Source: Sympetrum striolatum
Lineage: Eukaryota > Arthropoda > Insecta > Odonata > Libellulidae
Direction of reading: 5' to 3'
Assembly (NCBI GenBank): GCA_947579665.1
Contig: OX388350.1
Coordinates: 35,125,393 to 35,189,392 of the forward strand
Length of the DNA: 64,000 nt
Below are positions 33,411 through 44,460 of the stretch, piece after piece. The notes beneath the pieces are model-generated. The model made no database searches. It had not been told where the DNA came from and saw nothing but the letters and a program-made list of their open reading frames with translations. The position numbers and the translations under genes are program-made. Position 1 is the first letter of the stretch. Each line of letters starts with the position of its first letter.

Positions 33411-34344
33411 TCGCAGTTGCCAACCTTCGCTAATCGTTCTCTTGTTTTTCTTCAAAATATGCCATTCGTACGCCTATGGAATTTGTAAATTGAAAAAACT
33501 TGTCAACACTGCCAGGCATAAAAGAGTCACTGCATGAAAATGAGAAGTGGAGGTGTTCATAATAATAATATTGAAGCAAAATTCACTTCGAAATACAAAA
33601 ACATTTCTTCTTATAATAAATCTATCATGACCCTCTTCGTTTCCAAAATACCGCCAGGGTCATACTGAGTCTAAAGAAACTCCCATGTTTTAGCAAACAG
33701 ATTTTAAATAACTAAAACATTCTCTTACTACGGAAAAATATCCTTAACGTTGGAGAATTTTCCCACATTTATTCCATAAAAATTTTTCTTCAAGTCCAAT
33801 TTCCATAGAAAATAATTCAGACATATTTCGATTTTAAAACTTCAAACCCTCTCTTGATTTAATGAGAATTAATTTACAGCCAATTTTGGATCATATATTT
33901 GGAACCTCCACCTACGAGCATGGTGAAATTTTGCAAGGGAGAGTAGGAATACCGCGGGCGTAATGAATTAAATGCGGCCAAGAAGATCAAAGGGCATTTC
34001 CGCTGTAACGTACGAGCTCGTTATATCGCAATCCATTGAGAGCCGATAAGATCCTATTCGACCAATGGGTGCCACAGATCAATGCAGAATTGCCCCAATG
34101 GATGTAGACGATTAATCGAGTGTTAGGGCGGCAAAATAGTGTTCTGAGTATATCCGCCAGTAACTACGCAATCATTTATGAAATGAGAATTGCTTTGTTT
34201 TACATTACCTCAATGGAGGAATGAGAAAACTTTGCTTTGAGGGACCACCTAGAAATAACAATTCGAAAATGATTTCTTACATTTTCTAAATGTCTTATAT
34301 GTTAAGAACATACGCTGAAAATTTCACGTGGATACCAGTAAAAT
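33411..34344. other. No recognised gene; complex patch
   Basis: 33940-34150 is compositionally balanced and free of simple repeats (it includes CCGCGGGCGTAATGAATTAA). Such patches can be conserved non-coding DNA, but that cannot be judged from one sequence. No frame or repeat ends. Confidence 0.35.
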
Positions 34345-34560
34345 TAACAAAGTTATAGAATTCCTAATTTTGTTGATTAATCTGCAAGTCGGTATGATTA
34401 CCAGGTGGCAACGGTTGGGGGGGATATAACAATACAATCTATCCGGCATTCGCCCAAAGATGGGAAGGAAACCCCTCCAAAAACCTCCGTGGACAGTACA
34501 CATCTTTAACAATAGCAATAGGCCCAATTAGTACAATAAGTCAAACGAGTCAAATGAACA
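34345..34560 (-). mobile_element. LINE 3' untranslated fragment (same family as 40.4-40.9 kb)
   Basis: Its minus strand matches 40740-40880. Both have ACGG/GAGGTTTTTGGAGGGGTTTCC, then GGGCGAATGCCGGA, then CCGTTGCC and ATCATACC. It carries only the 3' untranslated part. The minus frame covering it (34324-34527) is therefore untranslated sequence and not a gene. Confidence 0.75.
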
Positions 34561-34882
34561 ATATACAAACACCTCCGCCAAACACAGATACAGTCGGCTA
34601 TTGCATAATTCCGAGTTAATGGAGGATTTTTACACCGTGTACTGGTAATGACGAGTTACTGTAAGGGTTATACGCTTTACAAAACATATTCATTTGTATG
34701 TGCTTCTGCATTTATGACAATAATCAATTTACATTTCATGGTAAATGTTCACTCGTTAATATATGAAATCTGAACGATGGAAAAAACTGCAATTTCCACA
34801 TCAAAGCGATTAACTTAGAGATATATTTTCATAGATTTACTGCACTGTTGATTTAAAGCGTTAAAGGGAAATTGATCAATAT

Positions 34883-35430
34883 GAAAAGGTTGAAATATGA
34901 GAATCCTGAATAATATACTTAACGTATATCAGTGGAAAAAGTCTAGGTAACAATGTGTGCATATTTACTGTTTATTTTCAGCTGGTATACGTTTTCAATG
35001 TTAATATGTTCCTTTATACTATTGTTAATAATTTGAAAGGAAAAGGGTCAAGGTATCTAAGGGCGTGCACCCTGGAAAAATTCCAAGGAAAAACGAACAT
35101 GAAAAATGTGTGACGGGGCCGGGAACCGAACAAGGGATCTTCCTCTATCAGGGATGTTGCCTTAACCATCTGAGATATTTGTCCAGAACATTCTAGCAAG
35201 CCATTTTGGGAACTTTTTATTGCTATTTTGCCGACTCTATAATAAATCCTTAAACAATTGAACTAACTTGATGAAAGACCGACATATTAGAGCCCTGTAA
35301 AATATATTTAACATATATATATGAAATAAGTCTACATAATAATATGTACATGCTGCTTATTTTGAGGTCATATACGATTTCAATGTTAATTTGTCCCACC
35401 ACCATATCTTGATAAACTGAACAATTTAAT
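34883..35430 (+). repeat. Diverged direct duplication flanking a SINE
   Basis: Segment 34883-35040 is repeated at about 35285-35430. Paired words are GTTTTCAATGTTAAT with GATTTCAATGTTAAT, and AAGTCTA with CAATGTGTGCATAT or AATATGTACATGC. The offset is about 385 bases. The SINE at 35045-35215 lies between the units. The duplication may predate the SINE insertion. Confidence 0.5.
35045..35215 (-). mobile_element. tRNA-derived SINE
   Basis: On the minus strand it repeats the architecture of the 8310-8480 copy. There is a box A-like TCTCAGATGGTTAAGGCAAC, an AGAGGAAGATCCC link, then a degenerate box B (TTGTTCGGTTCCCGG). A body with CGTTTTTCCTTGGAA and GTGCACGCCCTTAG follows. Box B has changes from consensus, so polymerase III promoter function is probably weakened. 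Confidence 0.75.
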
Positions 35431-35570
35431 TTGTCTTTTGGTACACGGAGAAAAATGCATCTTTCACTGATTTTGTCTGTACTGTAAATGGCATTGATGA
35501 TATAAAGGAAGGAACGCCGACAATGATGGCTGTAGGAGATTCGATATTAATATTAGTTACTATATTACTA

Positions 35571-35746
35571 CAGTGAAATCTCGATGTAACGTTATTTGTC
35601 GGACCTAGGGAAATCAACTGTAGATGCGGAAAAACGTAAGATTCGGAAAACAAAGGGTGTCGTTGTTCTAGTTGGGACCTCATAATTTTAACCTATGATC
35701 CGGGAAAACGTTATAAACGAAAACGTTAGATCGGGATTTAACTATG
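35571..35746. mobile_element. pogo/mariner-like MITE, ~176 bp
   Basis: A TA dinucleotide precedes the left terminus CAGTGAAATCTCGATGTAAC (from 35571). At 35724-35746 the sequence CGTTAGATCGGGATTTAAC followed by TATG is an imperfect inverse of it. CAGTG...CTCGAT..AACG termini beside TA are typical of pogo/Tigger-like Tc1/mariner elements. The right end is diverged, so the exact boundary is uncertain. No transposase. Confidence 0.55.
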
Positions 35747-36495
35747 TTATATTATAATTACATAGAAATATTATTATTTATTACTAATCTTATAGGTGTT
35801 ATATTCAACTTCTAATAGAAATCAAGGTCGATAAAAATAGCAAAATCAAGTTAAAATCAGAGTTGAGATAAAAAGCAAAAAATGAGAGACAAACAAAAGT
35901 TAGGTCAATAAAGCGGTAACAGCTATGGGTGAATTTAGTAAATTTCCCCAACGACGTACCTCAATATTAAAGGCAATAAATAAGAAGGAATAGACAGATT
36001 GCTATCAAATAAAGCAAACGCCTAACCACGGCATCCTCTCTTCGATTTTTAGAAATAACCCTTCAGAGCAGATGATAGAGAGCAGCGTTACCGATATTCC
36101 CTTCGAAAGCGAAACCGAATAACTTTTTTTTTCTGGAAATAAAGGCTTAAAGGCTTCCCTCTTTTGAGAGAACTTAATCTTTCTAGACACAACTTTGCTC
36201 TTATCGTACCTTTAATGTACTTTTAATCGATTTGCGAAGTGGAAAAGCACTCCGGATGCAGAGGCCTTGAAAGTTAACGCAATATAAAGCCATTAAAGCT
36301 AAAAACGATTATATGAGCCGACTGAATGGGATAGGTGCAAGATGATTACAATAGTTCAACCCCTCTTGAATAAATATTTCTATTTTAATACGAAATTTTC
36401 TACATATAAACACCTTGTAATAATTCCATGGAATATATTTTTCTATTGATCAGTCATCATAAGGTCCATAAAATAGTTGAATCCGGTCTTTTTTA
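35747..36495. other. No recognised feature
   Basis: A minus frame at 36005-36190 lacks motifs. No terminal repeats seen. Confidence 0.4.
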
Positions 36496-36770
36496 TCAAA
36501 TGTACTACGTGGAATTATTACAAAGTGTTTTTTTATTGCATTTGTACTGTATAAGTTGTAAAATTGTGTTGTATATATTGCAATAAACATCTTCTACTTT
36601 TGTGTGTTTCGTATCTTTTAGTTTGGTATGTTTTGCTTTGTGTTTCAAATTGTATTCACAAAATATTATCAGTATAATTATATGTATCAATATTATTATT
36701 TTTTGTAGCAATTGTTCTTAGTAAGTTGTAAAACTGTGTTGTGTATATTGTAATAAACAACCGTTTTCAA
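36496..36770 (+). repeat. Direct repeats, 170-bp offset
   Basis: AAGTTGTAAAATTGTGTTGT followed by ATATTGCAATAAACA (from about 36552) recurs at about 36722 as AAGTTGTAAAACTGTGTTGT then ATATTGTAATAAACA. A TATGTTTTGCTTTGTGTTTC block near 36630 has a partner near 36978. The leading TATCAAATGTACTACGTGG near 36498 recurs near 37440 with one change. The AATAAA words suggest retroelement 3' ends. Confidence 0.6.
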
Positions 36771-37114
36771 TATCTCCTTTAATAATCCAAGTAACTGGTC
36801 GCGGCCAGTAATTAATTAAAATTTAAAATATATATCCAGATGAGTACCCGCCGACAGACCTAATTTGGTTTAGCAGGACCCAAAAGGATAAATTGCATTT
36901 CCTTTAAACGATTCTTTATAGTGCACATATCTACTGAATATTAAGTTGACGAAAATTCATCTTCTCTTATTTTAGTCCTGTATGTTTTGCTTTTCGTTTC
37001 ATATTGTAAATTTTATTAATTGTATCGTATACAGTACTGCATATAAGCGTATTATACAGTATTTTACATAAAGCTAAAGAACGATAAATATATTATTATT
37101 ATTATTCAAACAAC

Positions 37115-37425
37115 CGGTTGCAACGCTGCAAGGAACGACGAAGACCGTTTTTGAAGAGTTTAATAAACATCTAATTCATAAACTATCAAATTTCAATTTT
37201 ATTCTTGAAAAAAAATATATCAATTTATCTAAAGAACACGTTATTTATCTCAAAAACTTTACTTATGACAATGTGAACTTTAATGGAATATTCTGAATGA
37301 CGAGGACGAAAATTTAATTGATCTTACACATCGCGGAGATGTAGGAAACATAACACAACAACGAAGTGATCGAAAAACACAAGATAAGCGACTTAAAGAG
37401 CTGAAAACTCTGATTGATGCAAACA
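37115..37425 (+). pseudogene. Unrecognised peptide-coding remnant next to foldback family, copy A
   Basis: After a segment matching the right end of the foldback repeat, one frame reads YINLSKEHVIYLKNFTYDN. A shift then gives NILNDEDENLIDLTHRGDV and KRLKELKTLIDANM. The copy at 42176-42480 keeps the related peptides KIHKMRIIYLDDITHD and NILNDEKENLIDLKHRAEN. DNA divergence with conserved peptide pattern suggests both come from a once-coding element. I do not recognise the protein. It may be a non-RT part of the retroelement that owns the foldback terminal repeats. Frameshifts make it dead. Confidence 0.4.
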
Positions 37426-38024
37426 TGCGGTCATGTTTATCAAATGTACTCCGTGGCATGAGATAGTGTTTTTAATTCAACCGTTATGGAATTCAACATA
37501 GTGACGGCCAACACCATTGGATATATTTTTACTATCAATAATCTATATGTTTCCGTATCTTTTCGGGCATTATGTTATTACTCTTTTGTTACCCAATTTC
37601 TATTTGTTGTTTTTTTTCAGCGATGCCTTTAGATACCATCATTCTCGCTGACAAACTAAAAATTATACGTACTCTCTCGTCTTAATGACCTTCAAGTATT
37701 GACTCAATTAGTGTTTAGTGTACTCCTTGATGCTCTATGGTAAGCAGTCTGAGGCTCGTATACACTATTATGGAGATGAAATAAATACGCTTTGTTGTAA
37801 CATTGTGGAATGCCATCACAAAAAGGAGAAGAAAGACTGTATTTTCTATCAACCAGTAGGTAATAACTGCAGAAAATAAACGGTGATTCTAAAATCTTGT
37901 TCTGATTAGGGGAAATCAGAACGTTTTTATTTTTCAACATAGATACATGAAACAAAGATGAAAATTTTAGTAAATAAACCAAGGTTTATTTCGCAACAAA
38001 CGTTCAATGTAAAGAAAGAAATAT
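37426..38024. other. No recognised feature
   Basis: Contains a short repeat of TATCAAATGTACTCCGTGG shared with 36498. A minus frame at 37704-37982 lacks motifs. Confidence 0.4.
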
Positions 38025-38200
38025 TGGAACACGTCTGTTAATGAATTAGAGGTTTAAAATCTCCAAAAGCCGTCTTTGTTGGAGTTCCTCCTCTTACTTC
38101 CCGGTAGTCGGATAAAGCAAGAAAGGAATGCCGCACTATAACTGTACCCAAAGATATTTTCAATAGCAATGCTATCGTCCTCAGGAGTCATAAAATACAA
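38025..38200. mobile_element. Foldback repeat, copy 3 (one arm)
   Basis: Left-arm order is kept: GGAACACGTCTGTTAATGAA, then GAGGTTTAAAATCTCCAAAA, GCCGTCTTTGTTGG, and CCTCAGGAGTCA at the apex. On the minus strand CTGAGGA (38184-38178), an ATAGC/GCTAT stem and GAAA form a well-preserved hammerhead-like core. The right arm is absent. Confidence 0.7.
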
Positions 38201-38927
38201 AAAAACTAAAACGTTCAAGTAATATTTTCATCTTTTTTCATGCCTCTATGTTGAAAAATAAAAAAGTTCTAATTTTCCGCAATCAAAAGAAGACTTCTGA
38301 ATCTCCCTATACTATAGTCCCTATCCTCTTCTTAGGAATGGAGATACAAAACGCAAATTCCAATCCCCTTACAATAACGGAAAATTCGATGAAATAACGC
38401 AGGTGGAATCAGCCACACAAAACGCCTTTGAGCACCAATAAACCACTGGGCATCCGCTTACACCTAAAGCCAAGTAATGATCGGTTGATTTAGAAATCAG
38501 ATGAATCCGCCACGTCGGCGATGCGATGCCGGTAGTTGTTAACACACTGAAAAGGACTCCAATGGACCCGTCGAAATGACGTAATTCTCTGGGAGCTGCC
38601 AGAGCGTGCACTGATCCACGAGCGAATTTGGGATGCTGCACAAATCCATTTTAGCGTCCTCGGCCTATTTCGCGGTGGCCTTTATTAAGAGGAGTTCCGA
38701 GCGGGTCAGAGGCTGCGGCCGAAAGCGAGGTGGATGGAAAATGTGTACGCCCTAGGGGAGATCATCACGGAGGTAATTATGACTTGTTGGGCGCTTTCAA
38801 AAGTTCCACAATGCGCTTTGTGCACGATAATTCGAGAGCAAAAGGAAACGTGGGACTAGACAGCCCAGGCCCGAAATGTTTCCGCAAAATAAAAACGTTT
38901 TTTTTTTTCGACATATTTTTCAATTTC
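38201..38927. other. GC-richer stretch with overlapping frames, no gene recognised
   Basis: A minus frame of 90 codons (38369-38641) and a plus frame of 68 codons (38730-38936) occur in GC-richer DNA. Neither has a motif, membrane pattern or splice support that I can identify. Confidence 0.35.
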
Positions 38928-39062
38928 GTGTTTTAGCTATTCTCTAAACTGACCCTATCTTTTAATCTATTTGCTTATAATCACGTTATTTTTATGCAAA
39001 TATTTATATTGATTTATCGACGTAGATACGCATTTGTATTGTTTTTGCCTTTCAGATTTTGA
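38928..39062 (+). repeat. Dispersed direct repeat, partner at 44461
   Basis: Shared order with 44461-44627: AGCTATTCTC then AAACTGACC/CATACTGACC, CTTGCTTATAAT, TATTGATTTAT/CATCGATTTAT and finally TTTTTGCCTTTCAGAT. The copies differ by several insertions. The shared end resembles a splice acceptor (TTTTTGCCTTTCAG). The class is unknown. Confidence 0.6.
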
Positions 39063-40368
39063 AAATTATAAAAATTAAAGTAAATTCAAATAAAAATATT
39101 TTTATACTTTTTAAAATTATTTGACAATCCGTAGGTTCTGCAGCCATTTAAATTGACACAACAATTAAAAAATTAATTAAATGAAGTTAATATAATTAAT
39201 ATAAATAAATAATAGTTAATTACAAAGTAATTCATACTTTTAATAATAAAATGTATATATATGTATATATAAAGGCGAAATAGAAACTACGAAGGAAGTG
39301 TTGATATAATATTCAAAGAATCTCAGCATAAACCTGGCACTTTTTTTTCACCAATAGACAAAATCTGATACTTTCATCTGAATGAAAAAAGCATTACTTT
39401 ACCGAGAAAAATAAAACGATGTATTATAGATGAGTGTATTGATACTGAATACTGGTAAAAAAAATATAAAGAAAAATGAAGGGCTAGTAAAAGAAACCTC
39501 TGAATTCAACTATTGGTAAGCAACTATATTTGCACTGTCCATGGAATCGCTAGTGTAATTATCAAGATAAAGTACGAATTACAATAAATAAATTATCTGT
39601 TACAACTGTCCTGATCTGTTTGGTGCCTAGTGAAACAGAAGTTAAACTGATTACGCACAGACGAAAAAAAAGGCGTAATAAACAACAAACGTATTTTCTA
39701 CTGTCTTCCAGTTCCCAGTATCATGTTATCCTGTTTGCAAGTTTATAAACCCGCTTCATCTCCTAAATTGGATGCTTTAACTATACTGCAGGAAAACAAT
39801 TCAGCGAAAACCTCACTAATTAGGCAAACATACTATTTGAACCTAAACGTAGATCGTTATTACACACGCAACATACAAATATCAGCGAATAGAAGCAGTT
39901 GCGGTTACTGTTTATAAAAGCACTAAGTCCGAACGTTAATTTCTATGATCGACTGAAGTCATCCTCTTAGTGTGGTCGTTCAACGAGGAAATTTGCTCAG
40001 TTTTGATACGATGCGATGCTTTGATTAAAATCGTTTTCCTATTATAATGTTAAATACGCAGACACGCATACACCAGGGGGCAGAGTTTGATATCATACAA
40101 TGACGTTCACAAATACAAGTAATGGAAAGGCATGTCACAACAGAAAAAGGCAATTAGTAAAACAAAATACATCACCAAAAACTAAAACATCATCAATAGT
40201 AATATGAAAATTATCATCAAAAAAGCATCGCTTATCAATCTTTACACCTCCATTACCTACATATGCTAACACTGCAATTCGGTCAAGGTAAATCCATTTG
40301 AAATACATATATAGGAAACATAGCATAACATATAAGTCACAAACAATTAATAAATCTAAGGCGGTAAT
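39063..40368. other. No recognised feature
   Basis: Very AT-rich to 39480. Frames at 39723-39917 (plus) and 40135-40326 (minus) lack motifs. Confidence 0.4.
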
Positions 40369-40915
40369 AAAAACTATAGAGGATGCGTTGATATCAGATT
40401 AAAAGTAAAGGAGCGTGAACAGAAAACCAATGCGGTGAAATATTCTTTTATCAATAGAGGTATGAGGGAATGGAATGCATCACCTCGAGAACTTCTCATT
40501 ACAATACCGGATGATGTTAAAAATTTTAAAAATATGCTTAAAAGAGTATAAGATTTAATTTTTTCCATATATGTATTTCTTGTGTATAGTTTTAATCACT
40601 TTATGATCTTTAGAATAAGAAAATGGTTCCAGGTAGTACAATATATCAAATAGGTTATAGAAATTAATTCAGTAGACTGTACCTGTATTAGGTGGATGTG
40701 TTTTTATATCATATAATTTAGTTACTGTACTGAATGGGCTTATTGTTATTGTTAAGATGTGTACTATCCACGGGAGGTTTTTGGAGGGGTTTCCCTCCCG
40801 TCCTTGGGCGAATGCCGGACAGATTGTGTTGTAATCTTACAATAGCTCTTTTGACCGTTGCCTCCCGGCAATCATACCAAATTGCAGCTTATACTTTAAA
40901 TAAATAAATAAAATT
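40369..40915 (+). pseudogene. LINE reverse-transcriptase C-terminus with full 3' untranslated region
   Basis: An open plus frame ending at 40551 reads KYSFINRGMREWNASPREL and then a DDVKNFKNMLKRV tail. This is the classic C-terminus of Jockey/CR1-type LINE reverse transcriptases (F..RxxREWNxLP followed by FKxxLKK). About 360 bases of 3' untranslated sequence follow, with a GC-rich palindromic-looking segment (ACGGGAGGTTTTTGGAGGGG), and then an AATA repeat tail near 40900. The untranslated part also occurs inverted at 34345-34560. The 5' end is truncated. The remaining peptide is free of stops, so it is among the less decayed LINE copies here. Confidence 0.75.
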
Positions 40916-42064
40916 TTTACGGGTTCGCGAATGAACAGCGAAATGAAGTAAGTCACTCTCCCTCGGCGATTTATCGTCCGAGTACCGCAACTACTTAGAA
41001 AAAAAATGAAAACATTTCGTAGCGCAGCAAGTAGGCAGTCTTATAAATATCGCCGGAGGGTGGCACCTAAGGCTACTGGCCATGCACGGTGCACGTGAAC
41101 ATTTAAATATAGACTCAAAATAAAACGTCCACAGAGATAGTGCACCCTGGTGCGGATATGTGACTTAATAATGCTCACGGATGGAACAAATTAATGCTTG
41201 AGATTGGCTATTGCCAAAGTACCAGCGGCAACAAGTGAAAACGGAACGATTTTTTATCGTAATAATGTAGGAATTCTCTCTAACTCTCCTCCGGTACAGT
41301 GAGCCCAAATGAAATCAATTTTATTCTAGCATCCATTCATATCACCCGCTGACTTCATATGGGCTTGTAGGTTGTAGTATATAATTCCAGCCGCAGGTTT
41401 CATGAGTCACTTTTCAGTAAAAATCATAACCTTCAGCTGTAGATGAAGATTGCTGTACTCGTGCTCGCGAGTTATCGTCAGGTTTCATTGGAATGGTGTT
41501 CACGGTATTGAAAAACTGACTTTAAGTGGAATATTTTCACGTATAAAACTTTAAAATCTTTCCATAACGTTCAACCTTGTGCGTTTGAAGTTTTAAGCAG
41601 CCCGAAAAATGTTTTCCTTTTAATTTTTTCGCTAAATGTAACTTTATTCCATTTCGAATTGTGTTAGAAATGTTGGCTCCAATTACTGTTGAACGAATCA
41701 AAGATATTCTACAGATATACACTTAATACTTCCAAAGACCTTTTAGTGGAAAAAAATACTTTATTTTGCTACTTTTCCAAATAATTCGGACCGGAAAAGT
41801 TAAAGCAAATAACAGTATCAAACTTTAGAATCATCGCAGATGTACACCAACGTGTTAAATACTGTAAATTAAATTGAAAATTCGAAAAAATATATTTAAA
41901 ATGTTTAAGTAAAAAAAAGCTGAGGTAATATAAAAAATTATTATATTAATTTTAAAAACCTTACGTTTGAACCTTGCATATTATGAAGGTTTCCTTTTTT
42001 TCCATCAAAATAATAAAAAAGCGAAATAGCAAAATAATTTATGAAAATCTTATTTATTCTTATT
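40916..42064. other. No recognised feature
   Basis: A short complex patch (40920-41200) is followed by AT-rich DNA. A minus frame at 41537-41722 lacks motifs. Confidence 0.4.
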
Positions 42065-42255
42065 TATCTTCTTTAACCCGTTTTCTTCTATCCCTGAAGA
42101 TGATAGCATGGCTATTTAAATGTATATTCGGTACTTCTTAGAAAGTATGTAAGCCGGAACTTTCGATGTCATCATAAACGGTAGCAACGTGGAACGCTGA
42201 CAAAGACCGCTTAAGAAGAGTTTTTAAACTTCTAATTAATTAACAGCCTATTCCA
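42065..42255 (+). mobile_element. Foldback repeat, copy 4 (right arm)
   Basis: Right-arm order: CCCTGAAGATGATAGCATGG near 42092, then ATTTAAATGTATATT, GGAACGCTGACAAAGACCGC (42192-42211) and CTTCTAATTAATTAACAGCC. The hammerhead-like core has TAAA where other copies have GAAA, so this copy would be dead as a ribozyme. It continues directly into the coding remnant. Confidence 0.7.
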
Positions 42256-42480
42256 GATTTATTCCTTCAAAGAAAAATTTATATCAAGATACATAAAATG
42301 CGCATTATTTACCTCGACGACATTACTCACGACACTGCGAATTCTAATGAAAAATATTCTGAACGACGAAAAAGAAAATTTAATTGACCTTAAACATCGT
42401 GCAGAAAATTGAAGTGATCGAAAACACAAGAGAAATACTTAAAGAGCTGAATACTCCGAGTAAACCAAAAATGCCCCCGA
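42256..42480 (+). pseudogene. Unrecognised peptide-coding remnant, copy B
   Basis: Homologous to 37200-37425. Frames read KIHKMRIIYLDDITHD and, after a shift, NILNDEKENLIDLKHRAEN. The downstream GAAAACACAAGAGAAATACT/AAAGAGCTGAA order also matches copy A. It lies immediately after a foldback right arm, as copy A does, so the peptide belongs to the same mobile unit. Function unknown. Confidence 0.4.
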
Positions 42481-42924
42481 ATGAAATTAGGCTAATTTAA
42501 TGCGAAATTCATCCATTATCGGGAAAGAGTTTGTTTCTATATTCATCCATCAAATCCGCAAAAACATTTTCTTGAGCGAAAGCATCGAAAAAATGGTCGC
42601 CGGTAAGTACTTTCTCTCTGATGACCTTTACTTGCGGCAGATGGCGTTGTCGCGTGCTTCCACTGCATGCAACGCAAACTCAAGCAAGTACTCATTACTG
42701 ACTGATTACATAGCTCTCCACTAGATCAAAGTGATCGATATCAAATACCAATCGAAACAATAGGCGTACACCTGGCCAGGTGCAAAATAAGAACAAAGCC
42801 TGTGCAACAAAGTTGCAAACAGATCAACGAAATATTTTTACTTGAATTTGACGCAGTATAAACTTCACCTAATATTATGCAGGGTTATAATCAACTGTCG
42901 AAAGCTTTACTACGTGGAAGTTTA
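42481..42924. other. No recognised feature
   Basis: A plus frame of 74 codons (42500-42724) may continue the preceding element but has no motif. Confidence 0.35.
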
Positions 42925-43310
42925 TAACAAGTAATCTAAAAAATAAAAATTCACAAATACCTTTCCCACAGTATATTATAAAAATACGATTAGTTTCGGC
43001 CAAAATTTGGCCATTATCAAGAGATTATTATTATGCAAGGTTATTCTAAAAACACTGCATTTCATACGTAGCGGTACGTCATTGATCGATAAATCAATCT
43101 TAAAAAGAGATTTTCTGAGCCTATCATAATACAAGTAAAAAAGAATACGAATTAAAATACGAAAATTTCCGCAGAATCGAGTTTTAAAATTTTGAAATTT
43201 AAGACTGATAAGAAACAAATGAAAGTACTTGGTAGATGCCACAAAACGATTTTTATTCCGACCAATCTCAAATATATGAAATCATCTTCAGGCCATTGTG
43301 TTCCGCCAAA
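42925..43310 (-). mobile_element. Penelope-like terminal repeat pair
   Basis: On the minus strand a TTGATAAT word is followed by a GGCCAAA/TTTGGCC hairpin (43012-42998) and GAAAC, then a possible AC/GT stem III. After that come AATCGTATTTTTATAATAT and ACTGTGGG. A second, more decayed copy at about 43230-43290 has CCTGAAGATGATTTCATAT, then GGTCGGAATAAAAATCG and TTTTGTGGCATC. The layout matches Penelope-like element ends. The minus frame across it (42976-43242) has no reverse-transcriptase motif. Confidence 0.5.
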
Positions 43311-44057
43311 TAAGGTTAAGTCACATCGATTTTACTAAAGAATTATTGTCAACTATTCCTCAAGAACAGGAATTTACAAGCAATAACATTTTGCCTATGC
43401 GGTGAAATTAGTTTAACTATATATGGTTTCTGTAGCACGTAGTTAACAGCGTCTAAACTAGTAAACAAAATTTACTGTGACAGTAAGAATAAATAAACCA
43501 TTTTTAAGACTGTCTTGCAGAAATAATTTAAGTATGAATAGCAAATAACTTACAGTATATATGCTTAAGTATGGTTGGAATCGTAAACATACGTGTAAAT
43601 TATCGAGTGTTATAATTTTTCTGTATAGGTTCTCATAACAATTTGGACTAATTACGAAGAAATACAAAGTTATATATTGTCAAAACAATTTCCGGCTGCA
43701 AGAGCAAATTAAGATTTTTTTAATCTAAAAATCTCGCTTCCTAGCACAGTTGATATCATTTGTAATTTTAAGAATACTCTTACTATTTTAACTACAGTAA
43801 AATAAGGTTAAATTGATGAGGATGATTTCAAACCAGAAAGAAGAATCTTTTGATAGTTTCTTTTCCACATCATTCCATTGTTAATCAAGAAGTTACCAAT
43901 TTTTTAATCAAATCATCATGAGCCGCAAATACGATATTAAGCATAAGTGTGAGTGGCTGTTGTTCTAGACTAGGTCCACTCTAGTCTAAGCAAAGGAGAA
44001 AGTAGAAATGAAAATGAAACATTCATCAACTTCCAGAGGTCGTGATCTGCATTTTAA
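43311..44057. other. No recognised feature
   Basis: AT-rich. A minus frame at 43458-43667 lacks motifs. Confidence 0.4.
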
Positions 44058-44354
44058 CTTGGCTACTTTGCTGAGAGCCAGGAGATACGTGCGACAGCAC
44101 TAAGGATAAGATCAATCCTCGTAGGATTGCCAAGCAAGGACGAGCTACACAAAATAAGGGCGACCATGGCGAAACATTTATTTAGATAAACCCGCAAGAC
44201 ACGAGTAACTACATCAAAGGATAATAAAGACATTAGCGAGCTCTTGATGAAATACGGTAAAAGGTATTCGGTATCAAACGACCTCAAACACTTCAACGTA
44301 GTTACTAGTAATGTCCTCAATCGATTATTCATAACTGATAATGCATGTATCTGA
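44058..44354 (+). pseudogene. Possible degraded coding segment, unrecognised
   Basis: One plus frame is open for 98 codons except for a single stop. It reads protein-like peptides such as RIRSILVGLPSKDELHKIRA and KDNKDISELLMKYGKRYSV, with mixed polar and hydrophobic spacing. The minus strand is also open over 44063-44332, so chance is possible. No family is recognised. It could be a retroelement or host-gene relic. Confidence 0.25.
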
Positions 44355-44460
44355 AGTAAATATTTCCATCACAAACTAAGATTTAAAGAATTAATTACCA
44401 ATAGTTAGACCTCAATATTTACCATTATTAACTCTTTAATGTACATTATTTTATTTACAT

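Noticed and set aside
34324..34527. 67-codon protein gene
   Set aside because: The frame lies in a LINE 3' untranslated region, as shown by the homologous copy at 40.7-40.9 kb.
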